Positions 23,483-31,647 are shown, counted from the stretch's first letter. The stretch: 38,276 nt of DNA from Elusimicrobiota bacterium (GCA_022703335.1 JAKLDV010000010.1:1-38276); one strand, 5' to 3'. Numbers and translations: made by a program. Notes: generated by a model not told the origin, from the letters alone.

Positions 23483-24055
23483 TCAGGCCGGAAGGAATGC
23501 CCTCAGTTTCTTTTCCAGATCTTCGACGCCGAACGGTTTCCCGAGGAAATCGTCCGCGCCCGCCGCCAACATCCGCTTCTTCGTCTGATCCACGTTGATA
23601 CCGCTGATGGCCAACACCTTCACGCCCTTTAGGTCGTCGTCGGCCCGGATCATCCGGCAAACCCTTTCGCCGTCCAGCCCGGGAAGGAGCACGTCCAACA
23701 CCACCAAGGCCGGCCGCAATTCCGTCATCTTTTTCCCAGCCTCGAAACCGTCCACGGCCTCCTCCGCCGCCACCTCGCTCCCATACACGTTCCGGAGCAC
23801 CCTCTTGATGAACTTCCGCACGCTCTCCTCGTCGTCCACGATCAGGATGGTCGGCGGTTTGACGCCCAACTCTTCCGGAACAGGCATTTTGAGGGATTTC
23901 AGGAAAACGGCCAAATCACTGTCCCACACACGGCGATGCCCGCCGGCCGTCACAAAGGACGGAATTTTCCCCTCCTCGATCCATCGACCCACCGTGGGGG
24001 GGGTCACGTGGCAGAGGCGAGCGATGTCGTGCGTCCCATAGGCCTTCTTTTCCAT
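23483..24055 (-). CDS. HTH-receiver response regulator (excisionase-type HTH, C-terminal REC)
   Basis: A 190-residue protein with the same inverted architecture as the one at 3415-3987. Residues 4-54 form a MerR/excisionase-type HTH (YGTHDIARLCHVTPPTVGRW, then a wing with TAGGHRRVWD). Residues 68-190 are a receiver with D74/D75, phosphoacceptor D121 (VVLDVLLPG), S151 and K173 (LGKPF). AAGGAG lies nine bases before the ATG, and a TTGACA promoter is upstream. It is the first gene of the nine-gene signalling operon and the only one there with a DNA-binding domain, so it is the probable transcriptional output of the whole relay and may control its own operon. Confidence 0.9.
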   Translation of the reverse strand: MEKKAYGTHDIARLCHVTPPTVGRWIEEGKIPSFVTAGGHRRVWDSDLAVFLKSLKMPVPEELGVKPPTILIVDDEESVRKFIKRVLRNVYGSEVAAEEAVDGFEAGKKMTELRPALVVLDVLLPGLDGERVCRMIRADDDLKGVKVLAISGINVDQTKKRMLAAGADDFLGKPFGVEDLEKKLRAFLPA

Positions 24056-24411
24056 GGCGAAATTCTCCTTTGTTTCGTTTTTTACTTATTTTATGTTTAA
24101 TACCTATTTTCTCTTTTGTCAAGGGGCATCTTTTGACCCCCTGAAACACCTTCATTTCTCAATATGTTTCGAATGTAAATTTTTAATAACCCCCTCGGTG
24201 ACACAAGGGCCCTCTGCGACCGCGGGACAACGTCCCGGTTTGTCGGACGGGGCACGTGTTCGGTGGCGGGAACCGAAGGAAGTCGAGAAGGGACTTCCCG
24301 TCAAGGGAATGGTTTTATTCGCGGAGAGGGATGAAACGGCGTGTGTTTATAGAGGAGGGAAACAACTAAGTAGCTATTGAAACCGGCAAAGGCGACGGAG
24401 TTCCGCGGCGG
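24056..24411. other. Intergenic region between addA and the signalling operon
   Basis: A 356-base stretch without a convincing gene. Its left third (24061-24190) is strikingly AT-rich against the GC-rich surroundings and holds the promoter of the regulator gene. GGGG/CCCC (24123-24126/24137-24140) and GTCAA/TTGAC (24118-24122/24133-24137) inverted repeats overlap the -35 box. A 6-base hairpin CGGGAC/GTCCCG lies at 24223-24237. I see no strong terminator for addA. The remaining right part shows nothing I can name. Confidence 0.5.
24094..24122 (-). promoter_or_regulatory. Candidate promoter of the nine-gene signalling operon
   Basis: On the minus strand a perfect TTGACA (24122-24117) is followed after 17 bases by TAAACA (24099-24094), with AT-rich DNA around it. 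The -10 box matches only 3 of 6. It lies about 40 bases upstream of the ATG at 24055. The -35 overlaps a GTCAA/TTGAC inverted repeat that could be an operator. The run TTGACAAAA is shared with the divergent promoter region near 4016. Confidence 0.45.
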
Positions 24412-27400
24412 TCAGGGGACTTCCACGATCTCCCCCTGGCGCAGAAAAATGAGCTGGAAACCGCACTCCCGGCCGGTGGCCCGCCGCACCGCCTCTCGGT
24501 AGACCGTGGCCTGAGGCCGGTATCTCTCCAATCGGGAGGGAATATCCTGTGGGGAGATCCGATCCGTCTTGTAGTCGGCCACCCAAAACCGGCCGTTTTC
24601 CTGATAGATCAAATCGATGCTTCCTCTCATGATGCTTCCATCGGATGAGAAAATGAACGGCAATTCCTTCCCCACCACCTCGCCGGCGGCCAACCTCTTC
24701 CCCGCGGGAGAGCCCAAAAAAGAGGCCAGCAGCGTTTGGCTTTCTTTTTCGACGCGGTCCCAGTCGGACACCGGATGATGCCGCCGCAACCGGCGGCAGG
24801 CCTGGCGTGTCAGCGCCGGGAGGTCGCCTCCCCGCCGATAATCCCACGCCTCCAGAACGCGGTGGCATACCTCGCCCACCAGCGCCGCCACGTTCTCCGA
24901 CAGGAACGCCTCCCCCGCCTCGAACACCGGCTTCTCGCGTTCGTGGGGAGAGCGGGTGGGCGAGTCGAACAGCACGCGGTCTTGCCAGCGGGAGAACTCG
25001 TCGTAACGCCGGCGCCACACAACGGCCAGGTCTTTCGCTTCCACGATCCGCGGCGCGCCGCGGATCTTCTTTTTGTAGATCTTCTCCTCCCGCTCCTTGC
25101 GTATGTTCCAAACGGGGAACCGCCCCCCGTCGCCGAACACCGCCTCCGCCGCGTCGTCCGCCGGCCAAGCGGCGGCGTCCTTCAACATCCGGCCGAACGA
25201 GCTCCGTTGCCCCCCTTCGGCGCGGCCCAGCAGGATCAGCTTCTCCTTGGCCCGGGTGAGCGCCACGTAGAAAAGACGCACCCATTCCGCCGCCTCCCGG
25301 ACTTTTTCGTCCCGTTCCAAAATCGCCATGGCGATGTCCGCGGATTTGGCCGACACGAGCCGGAACCCCGCCACCCCTTCCCCCCAATCCATACGGAAAG
25401 GCGGCCGGCCCTCTCCCCCGCCGGTCACGTCGGCGCTGATGTTCGGCAAAAAAACCACGGGATATTCCAACCCCTTGGCCTTGTGGATCGTCAACAACCG
25501 CACCGCGTCCAAATGTTCGTCCGCCAGAGGGCTCTCCCCCTCCTCCGCCGTCTCTTCCATGGACCGCACCACGAACTCGATGAACTCCTTCAGGGTGACG
25601 CCGCGGCTCTCGCCCGCTTCCGCCGCCAACCGCCCGAATTTCTGCAGGTTGGAGACCGTCTGTTCGCCGTGATAAGCCACCGAGGCCAGTTCCAAAAGGA
25701 ACGATTCCTTCAAAAGTCGGGAGATGAAAACACCCAACGGTTCCCGCCCCACCCGCGCCCGCGTCTTTCGGAGAAAATCAAAGAACGCCGCCAACCGGGC
25801 GCGCGCGCCCGCCGACAACGCCGCCTCTTCCGGCGGGTCCTGCAAATACGTGAACGCGTCCAACCCCTCCGGATCGCCCTCGTCGGTGGGCCTGGGAACG
25901 GCCGGTTTCCGGGCGAATCGAAGCCGGTAGGTGTCCTGATCGTCCAAGGCCACCAACGGCGAGCGCAGGAGCCCCAGGAACGAGACCCGGTCGTGCGGGT
26001 CGTCCAGCACCCGCAGCAGGTTGACGAAATCGATCACTTCCTGAGTGCCGTAAAAGTACCGGTCGCTCTCCACCACGTAAGGGATGTGGCTCTCCTTGAA
26101 AACGTCCAAATACACGTTCAACGGCGTGGTGGTGCGCAGCAGAACGGCCACGTCGCGGAGACGGTAGCGCGGCGCCGGCCCGTCCGCGGCGGCGAGGCAG
26201 TTCTTCTGGATCCAGCGCGTCATCCAGCGCGCCTCCATCTGCTGGCTGTCCGCCGACGATAAAACGCCGTCGTCTCCCGGCCGCGTCAACACCAGCTCCA
26301 ACGCCGCCTCCGGCGTCTTGCCCTCGCCTCGCCTCCCGGCGGCCAAGGTCTTTTCCTCGTTTTCCGGGCAGGGATAGATCGGCAGATACGCGTGCTGCAG
26401 GCCGGGATTTTTCGGGTCTTCCCGCATCACCGCGGAACAAACGGCGTTCACCGGACGGATCAATGATTCAAGACTTCGGAAATTGGTCTGCAAATCGCAT
26501 TTCCGGCCCCCCTGGGCCAGGATGCTCTCGGTGAACCTCTTGTAGGCGCGGATGTCCGCCCCGCGGAAACGGTAGATGGACTGCTTGGGGTCGCCCACCA
26601 CGAAAATCTTCCCGGGCGAGTAGCGGATGTTCTCCCACGACGACGCGCTGTCTCCGGCCGTTTCCGCCAGATACAACAAGAACTCGCCCTGCACCGGGTC
26701 GGTGTCCTGGAACTCGTCGATCAAGATCGTCTCGAACCGCGCCTTAAGCGCCTCGCGCACCTCGGGCCGGTCCCGCACCAGCGCCCGCGCCGTCAACAGC
26801 AAACCGTCGAAGGTCACGTGGCCCTTGCGGGTGTATCGCCCGCGGAACGCGCCGGCGAAGGGCCGCACCAAGTCCACCACTTTGCGCACCAGGCTCTCCG
26901 CCACCGCGGACGTCTGCATCACCACCGCCACCCCCTCCTGATAGAGCGCCTCCTCCGCCGCCGGGGTCCAGCTCTTGGGCCACTTGCGGCTTTTCTCCTT
27001 TGAGAAATCGCGGTAGGTCCGCTCGGCGGGGAGCGGCGCCTTCACGCCGTAGGAGGCGGCCAGGATCCTCAGTTCCTGCGAAATCTTCGCCAGGGATTCC
27101 GGCATCTTGCTGTTGGCGCCGGGGTCCCGCTGGCCGACGGCCAAGGCCCCCACGTCGCGGGAAAGACTTTCAATGCGTTCCTTCACCCGGGAGGAAATCT
27201 CCAACGGAATCTCCTCCGACGCGTCGCGGCAAAGCGCCCGGGCCACCAGGGCGATGTCCTCCAAGGATGTCAGCGGAAGGACTTCCAGCCACAGGCCGGC
27301 GCGGGGCGCTTCGGTCCCCAGTTCCCGATCCAACCAAGCCGCCCACTCGCTTTGAAAGAACTCGTCGAAGAACTCGCCCTTGTCCACCTTGAAGTTCGGG

Positions 27401-27855
27401 TCCACCCCGGCCTCTTCGGGATAGAGCCGCAGCACGCGGGAAGCGAAGTGGTGGATGGTGCCGATCTCCGCCCGGTCCATCTCGTGAAGGGCCTTCTCCG
27501 CCAGTTCCCGCACGCTCGCCGGCGGCCGGCCGAAATGGGTCTTCAGTTCCTCCAGAAGTCCGGCGGCCTTCCGGGTCCGTTCTTCGGTCGGGAGATCCCT
27601 TCCCTCCAAGACAGCCACCAGGTCGTTGAGGCGCGCCGAGAGGCGCACTTTGATCTCCCCCGCCGCCTTTTCCGTGAAGGTCAGCGCCACGATGCGCGGG
27701 AGGGCGATCCCCTTCTTCTCCGGCCCGCCGGCCAAAAGGAGGAACAGGAGCCGGTCGGTGAGCAGCGTGGTCTTTCCGGTCCCGGCGCCGGCCTCCACCA
27801 CCACGTTTTCGTGGAGATGCCGCCGGGCGATATTCCGAGCCTCCGCGTCCTTCAC
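24412..27855 (-). CDS. addA: AddA/RecB-like UvrD-family helicase-nuclease
   Basis: A 1147-residue helicase-nuclease subunit for double-strand-break repair. The start is GTG 27855, overlapping the addB TGA by four bases (GTGA). Translation then opens KDAEARNIARRHLHENVVVEAGAGTGKTT with Walker A at 22-30. Other superfamily-1 motifs are present in order: VALTFTEKAAGEIKVR, LIDEFQDTD, VGDPKQSIYRFRGAD, LTIHKAKGLEYPVVFLPN and FYVALTRAKEKLIL. The C-terminus is a PD-(D/E)xK nuclease with D1081 (SIDLIY) and D1094-x-K (VADYKTDR), so the nuclease looks active. With AddB it would process broken ends and load RecA. The frame further upstream to 28302 is antiparallel reading of addB and not coding. Confidence 0.93.
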   Translation of the reverse strand: MKDAEARNIARRHLHENVVVEAGAGTGKTTLLTDRLLFLLLAGGPEKKGIALPRIVALTFTEKAAGEIKVRLSARLNDLVAVLEGRDLPTEERTRKAAGLLEELKTHFGRPPASVRELAEKALHEMDRAEIGTIHHFASRVLRLYPEEAGVDPNFKVDKGEFFDEFFQSEWAAWLDRELGTEAPRAGLWLEVLPLTSLEDIALVARALCRDASEEIPLEISSRVKERIESLSRDVGALAVGQRDPGANSKMPESLAKISQELRILAASYGVKAPLPAERTYRDFSKEKSRKWPKSWTPAAEEALYQEGVAVVMQTSAVAESLVRKVVDLVRPFAGAFRGRYTRKGHVTFDGLLLTARALVRDRPEVREALKARFETILIDEFQDTDPVQGEFLLYLAETAGDSASSWENIRYSPGKIFVVGDPKQSIYRFRGADIRAYKRFTESILAQGGRKCDLQTNFRSLESLIRPVNAVCSAVMREDPKNPGLQHAYLPIYPCPENEEKTLAAGRRGEGKTPEAALELVLTRPGDDGVLSSADSQQMEARWMTRWIQKNCLAAADGPAPRYRLRDVAVLLRTTTPLNVYLDVFKESHIPYVVESDRYFYGTQEVIDFVNLLRVLDDPHDRVSFLGLLRSPLVALDDQDTYRLRFARKPAVPRPTDEGDPEGLDAFTYLQDPPEEAALSAGARARLAAFFDFLRKTRARVGREPLGVFISRLLKESFLLELASVAYHGEQTVSNLQKFGRLAAEAGESRGVTLKEFIEFVVRSMEETAEEGESPLADEHLDAVRLLTIHKAKGLEYPVVFLPNISADVTGGGEGRPPFRMDWGEGVAGFRLVSAKSADIAMAILERDEKVREAAEWVRLFYVALTRAKEKLILLGRAEGGQRSSFGRMLKDAAAWPADDAAEAVFGDGGRFPVWNIRKEREEKIYKKKIRGAPRIVEAKDLAVVWRRRYDEFSRWQDRVLFDSPTRSPHEREKPVFEAGEAFLSENVAALVGEVCHRVLEAWDYRRGGDLPALTRQACRRLRRHHPVSDWDRVEKESQTLLASFLGSPAGKRLAAGEVVGKELPFIFSSDGSIMRGSIDLIYQENGRFWVADYKTDRISPQDIPSRLERYRPQATVYREAVRRATGRECGFQLIFLRQGEIVEVP

Positions 27856-30800
27856 GATTCCTCCGCCTCCGCCGGCGTTTTTTTCTTTTTGGGTTCCACC
27901 GACTTCAGTTTTTCGTATTCTTCCCGCAGCACCGACTCCTCGGCCCGGCGGCGCGTGGGCGGATGGGACTTGCGGCACGCCGCCCCGAACGGGCAATGCG
28001 TGCAATGGCCGCCCTGCCCCTCCTTGGGAACGATGAAGAATTCCCCCCGTTCCATCTGTTGCACGAACCCCGCCAGGTTCTTCAGCAACGCGGACCGGTG
28101 CGCCTTCCACACCTCCGCCGGAAATTCCTGCACCGGCTCGGCGCCGGTCAGGGACGGGGAATCTTCCATAATGTAGTAGCACACGCCGGAGGGAGACAGC
28201 CCGCGCACCAGGCCGGATTTGGGGTGGGACACCATCTCCAGATACACCGGCGGCTGGTGCGCCTGCGACGAAAGGACGTAGGACGCGAGGGATTTCTTCC
28301 ACCCCGGCCAGCGGGTCTTATAATCGATGATGCGGAATTTCTTCTCCGAGACCTGCACGTCCACCCGGTCGGGCTGGCCGCGGAATTCCAATTTCTCCAT
28401 GGGCCCGGTCAACTCCAGCGGCGCCGGCACCCGCAGCTCCTTCTCCATCACCGATGGCACGTATCCGCTCTCCGTCAGTTCCGCCATGTCCCGCTCCAAC
28501 ACCCGCCGCACGTTCACCGCCATCTGGCGCCGCACCGACTCCCAGAACAGCGGATAGGTCCCGGTCCCTTCCCAGCTGAACTCCCGGAAAACCGACTCCA
28601 TCACTTCTTTCAAGAGGGGCACCCAATCGCCGGCGGCCGACGAGGGTTTTTTCCAATATCCCTGCGCCGCGATTTTTTCATGGAACCGTTGCATCAGAAG
28701 ATGGTAGATCCTCCCCCGCACGGTGCGGGCCAGGTCGCTGCGGTCCGTGGCCTCGTCGATCTCGCGCAAGCCCAGCACCCGGCTGGCATAAAACTGGAAC
28801 GGGCACGTCCCGAAAACGTCCATGGCCGTGGGCGAGAGCCCGCGCGTCAGGAGCCCCTCCACCACGCCCTCCGTGTGGCCCACGATGCCGTCGAGCGCGT
28901 GCGGTTCGCCGAACCGGTTCATGTCCGTCACCCGGTCGAGGCAGTCCTTCAACAGCTTCGAGTCCGTGCCCAGCGGCTCCAACAGCGGCCCCGGGTCCTC
29001 CCCGTCGCGCGCCAACAGCAGGGCGGCCTCCTTGGGAGAAAGGAAGGAGGGCGGCAGGGCGTCCAGCTTGGCCCACGGCTGGCGAGGCACGCGTTCGCCG
29101 GGATCGCTCTCCAGGTCCCGGCCCGCGGCGCGGCACAACTCCCGCAGATAGATGGACGGCACTTGCGCCTTGCCCGAATCGTCCGACCGGGCGTACAGAC
29201 AATAGAGCTTCTCCCGTGCCGACGATACCATCAAATAGAAAAGAAGTTTCTCCTCGTCATACCCGCCCAGGCGGGGCGAGATCCAGTAGCCTCCCGGCTG
29301 CTGCAGCAGCGCCCGCAGGGAATCCCTCAGCAGCGGGTCCTCGCGCACCTGACGGGGGAAGAACCCTTCCCGCAAGCCGATGAGGAAGAGGACGCGGAAC
29401 GAATCGCCCCGGGCGTCCATGGCGTTGAACACGCGCACGCCCCGGCGGCCCTCCGGCGGCTCCAACCCCGCGCGCATCAGTTTTTCCTCCAACGTCTCGA
29501 GGAAGACGTCCCAGCCGGCGTTCGGGTCCAACATGTCGAACGCCTTTAAATCCTCAAAAACCTCCAGCGTGGCGGCCCAGGCCGGGGCGTCGGGATCGCC
29601 GGCCTCCACTTTAAAATTCTCCTCCAACAGGGCGCGGGCGTAATCGGCCAGGCGCGTCCAGCCCTGCAACTCCGTCGGCGCCAATCGGCGGTGCAGGTCC
29701 TCCAGAAAATTCCACAGCGCGGCGGTGTCCTCCCGGGCGATGCGATACCCCGGCCGGCCTTCGGCCGCCAACTGGGGGAACAATTCGAAATCCTTCTTCG
29801 CCCACGGCGCCAGCTTGCCCCGCCACTGCAACCAGCCCGAATGCACCCCCAGCCGGTCGGCCAACTGTTTCCAATGGTCCAGCAGGCGGCCGCCGCGCAC
29901 GCGCCCCTGGAACCGGTCGAGACGGAAATAGGGCGACTCCAGCACATCCAACACCGCGCCGGCCGGATAATCCCGCCGGCGGAGCGTCAGGAACAAAAGC
30001 GTCAGTTTGGCGATGGGGTGCATCCGGAGGGGTTCCGACTCCCGCAGAGAGAACGGGATGCCGTTCTCCGCCAACACCTCGGCCAGCACGCCGCGATAGG
30101 GGTCCATGGACCGGGCCACGATGCCGATATCGTCGAACTCCACGGGATTTTTCGGCCGCTCCCGCAGCGCCAGGATCTCTTTGGCCACGCGCCAGACCTC
30201 GTCCCGCAGACCCGAAACGTTGATGATCTTCAGTTTCTCCTCCGGCACCGTCACCGCGGGCTGAACGGGATCGAAGAGTCCGTCCAACGCCCGCCCCAAC
30301 GCCGGCGGCCCCTCACAAGGAGCCCCCCCCGGAAGCCGAGGCCGGCTCTTTTTCTTCGCCGAACCGTCCGGCGAACGGCCGCGCAGATGGATCGGCTCGG
30401 CCCCGCCGACCGGAAGTTTCAGTTGGTAAAACCGCTCGGCGAAGGAAAAAGCCGGGTGATCCTTGCGGTAGGGGAAAAAAACCGTGGCCGGATACATACG
30501 CACCACGCTCGAAAAAAAATCCGCCTGGGTGCCGTTGAGGTTATAGAAACCGTAATAGAGGAATTCCCCGTATTTTTCCAGCGCCGACGATTTCCCTTCC
30601 TCCAACAGCCGCGTGGCCACGCGTTCCAAGCCCGCCACCGGCAGCACCGACATCTCCTCCAACCGTTCCAGGTATTTCTCCTGCAGCGTCAAGAGGAACT
30701 CCAGCCGCCGGCCGAGGTCGCCCGTCTTCAACACATCGCTGAAATGCTCCCGGAACAAGGCCGGTTCCACGCCCGCCTCGGCCAAGTCGCGAATGCTGGC

Positions 30801-31154
30801 CCGATACGCGGCCGACAACCCCGGCGACAAACGGCGCGTCTCCCGCCCCGCCGCGCGCAACAGCGAATCCACCAGCTTATCGTGGAACAATTCGTCCCCC
30901 ACCACCACGCGGTCGGGCTCGGCTGAACCGTCGAGCACCTCCATGGCCAACGTGAAAAACGTATGGAACCGGATGTTCAACAGGGGCAGGTTCTGTTCCC
31001 GAGCGATGAGCCGCTGAAGCCGTTCGGACATCCGCCGGGACGGGCTCACCACCGCCACCAAGCGGCCGGGGCCGGGCGGATGGAGGGAGAGCGTATCCAT
31101 GAGTGTTTTTTCCAGGCAGGGCTGAAACGGGGCGCAGATGATGGCGGGCGGCAT
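27852..31154 (-). CDS. addB: AddB-like PD-(D/E)xK nuclease subunit with Fe-S cluster motif
   Basis: An 1100-residue protein, the size of AddB. The N-terminus has a degenerate helicase-like fold (LVAVVSPSRRMSERLQRLIA) without Walker A, as in AddB proteins. Mid-protein motifs such as FLIGLREGFFPRQ and ARSDD match the family. The C-terminal third has LSPTAMDVFGTCPFQFYASRVLG, then RGQPDRVDV and RIIDYKTRW (nuclease core). The iron-sulfur staple uses one Cys in GTCPF and three in the CTHCPFGAAC region. The start is ATG 31154; M19 is an alternative. No Shine-Dalgarno is evident. It lies just downstream of tRNA-Leu on the same strand and overlaps addA, so the pair is coupled. Confidence 0.9.
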   Translation of the reverse strand: MPPAIICAPFQPCLEKTLMDTLSLHPPGPGRLVAVVSPSRRMSERLQRLIAREQNLPLLNIRFHTFFTLAMEVLDGSAEPDRVVVGDELFHDKLVDSLLRAAGRETRRLSPGLSAAYRASIRDLAEAGVEPALFREHFSDVLKTGDLGRRLEFLLTLQEKYLERLEEMSVLPVAGLERVATRLLEEGKSSALEKYGEFLYYGFYNLNGTQADFFSSVVRMYPATVFFPYRKDHPAFSFAERFYQLKLPVGGAEPIHLRGRSPDGSAKKKSRPRLPGGAPCEGPPALGRALDGLFDPVQPAVTVPEEKLKIINVSGLRDEVWRVAKEILALRERPKNPVEFDDIGIVARSMDPYRGVLAEVLAENGIPFSLRESEPLRMHPIAKLTLLFLTLRRRDYPAGAVLDVLESPYFRLDRFQGRVRGGRLLDHWKQLADRLGVHSGWLQWRGKLAPWAKKDFELFPQLAAEGRPGYRIAREDTAALWNFLEDLHRRLAPTELQGWTRLADYARALLEENFKVEAGDPDAPAWAATLEVFEDLKAFDMLDPNAGWDVFLETLEEKLMRAGLEPPEGRRGVRVFNAMDARGDSFRVLFLIGLREGFFPRQVREDPLLRDSLRALLQQPGGYWISPRLGGYDEEKLLFYLMVSSAREKLYCLYARSDDSGKAQVPSIYLRELCRAAGRDLESDPGERVPRQPWAKLDALPPSFLSPKEAALLLARDGEDPGPLLEPLGTDSKLLKDCLDRVTDMNRFGEPHALDGIVGHTEGVVEGLLTRGLSPTAMDVFGTCPFQFYASRVLGLREIDEATDRSDLARTVRGRIYHLLMQRFHEKIAAQGYWKKPSSAAGDWVPLLKEVMESVFREFSWEGTGTYPLFWESVRRQMAVNVRRVLERDMAELTESGYVPSVMEKELRVPAPLELTGPMEKLEFRGQPDRVDVQVSEKKFRIIDYKTRWPGWKKSLASYVLSSQAHQPPVYLEMVSHPKSGLVRGLSPSGVCYYIMEDSPSLTGAEPVQEFPAEVWKAHRSALLKNLAGFVQQMERGEFFIVPKEGQGGHCTHCPFGAACRKSHPPTRRRAEESVLREEYEKLKSVEPKKKKTPAEAEES

Positions 31155-31211
31155 AAGGGTTCGGCAAACTCCTCGGCGGACGGGTCTATGAACTCAATTC
31201 ATGAAAAAGAC

Positions 31212-31296
31212 TGGGCGGGGTGGGGATCGAACCCACATGGGCCTTGCGGCCCCCAGGATTTTAAGTCCTGTGCGTCTGCCATTTCGCCACCCGCCC
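31212..31296 (-). tRNA. tRNA-Leu (anticodon UAA)
   Basis: An 85-base tRNA on the minus strand. The acceptor stem is a perfect 7-base GGGCGGG/CCCGCCC (plus strand 31290-31296 and 31213-31219), with discriminator A at 31212. A D-arm of Leu type follows (GGCGAAATGGCAGACGC). The anticodon arm is CAGGA-CTTAAAA-TCCTG with anticodon TAA (plus-strand 31261-31263). A long class-II variable arm and a T-arm GTGGG-TTCGATC-CCCAC complete it. The CCA tail is not encoded. Confidence 0.97.
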
Positions 31297-31308
31297 GCTC
31301 CGACTGCT

Positions 31309-31340
31309 ATTTTTTCAGGCCATGCCCCGCCTGAAAAAAT
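31309..31340. repeat. Perfect 12-base inverted repeat upstream of tRNA-Leu
   Basis: ATTTTTTCAGGC (31309-31320) and GCCTGAAAAAAT (31329-31340) pair perfectly around an 8-base loop. On either strand the T tract precedes and the A tract follows the GC stem, opposite to a rho-independent terminator. It lies 13 bases upstream of the tRNA 5' end. On the minus strand TTTTCA and AAAAAT with a 17-base spacer could be the tRNA promoter, so the palindrome may overlap promoter elements. Confidence 0.75.
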
Positions 31341-31360
31341 TCCCAAAATCTTTCGGAGCC

Positions 31361-31502
31361 GGCTGCACTTGCGATTTATGCAATGTGCGCCCACTTATTT
31401 CGAAATGGGCTGTCCCTACTCGGGCGAGCAAGGACGCCCCAGATAAAATGCCCAAAAACGACTGCGGAACGGGCTGTCCTCATGCGGGGCATGGGAGCGC
31501 CC
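31361..31502. repeat. Array of three related hairpin repeats
   Basis: Three imperfect palindromes follow one another at 31361-31391, 31407-31439 and 31471-31502. Each opens with GGCTG or GGGCTG and closes with CGCCC or a close variant followed by A and an AT-rich tail (CTTATT, AGATAAA, AATAAA). In each the arms pair through the whole unit with a bulge or small internal loop: CACTTGC/GCAA-T-GTG in the first, GTCC/GGAC plus CTC/GAG in the second, TCC/GGA plus CATGC/GCATG in the third. The stems differ in sequence while pairing is kept, as in REP-like elements or structured RNA. Confidence 0.7.
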
Positions 31503-31540
31503 AATAAACCAGCGTTGCTCGCGGACCGTCCTTTCGCATC

Positions 31541-31571
31541 AAGCGGATGGCAGTTTTCGTTGCATCCGCTT
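31541..31571. repeat. 9-base inverted repeat, non-coding region
   Basis: AAGCGGATG (31541-31549) and CATCCGCTT (31563-31571) are perfectly complementary around a 13-base loop. A further short hairpin CCTGTC-GTGA-GACAGG sits at 31625-31640. An outer inverted pair TGCGGAAC (31463-31470) / GTTCCGCA (31574-31581) encloses the third repeat unit and this hairpin, so the 31463-31581 stretch could fold as one multi-branched structure. Confidence 0.6.
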
Positions 31572-31647
31572 AAGTTCCGCAAAAGGGCGCCCATTCCAAA
31601 AATTTATCGTGGAAGGGACGGACGCCTGTCGTGAGACAGGGGCTCCC

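Noticed and set aside
24054-24380. A 108-residue plus-strand open frame in the intergenic region
   Set aside because: It begins inside the start of the regulator gene, covers the promoter region, has no ribosome binding site and no recognisable family; composition changes abruptly along it.
24130-24411. Riboswitch (for example cobalamin) upstream of the TonB-containing operon
   Set aside because: No conserved cobalamin box or other aptamer core was recognised, and the proposed promoter leaves only a short leader before the regulator gene.
27856-28302. 149-residue N-terminal extension of AddA
   Set aside because: It is an alternative-frame reading of addB; the GTG at 27855 overlaps the addB stop and gives the standard AddA N-terminus close to Walker A.
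31309-31340. Intrinsic terminator
   Set aside because: The T tract precedes and the A tract follows the stem on both strands, the reverse of what a terminator needs.
31361-31502. CRISPR-like array
   Set aside because: Units are palindromic and variable in the stems with only three copies and uneven spacing; there are no identical repeats with unique spacers and no cas genes.
31201-31634. Several 60-83 residue frames in and after tRNA-Leu, some with Cys pairs
   Set aside because: They run through the tRNA and the palindromic repeats on different frames; the apparent Cys and Gly patterns arise from the repeat sequence itself.
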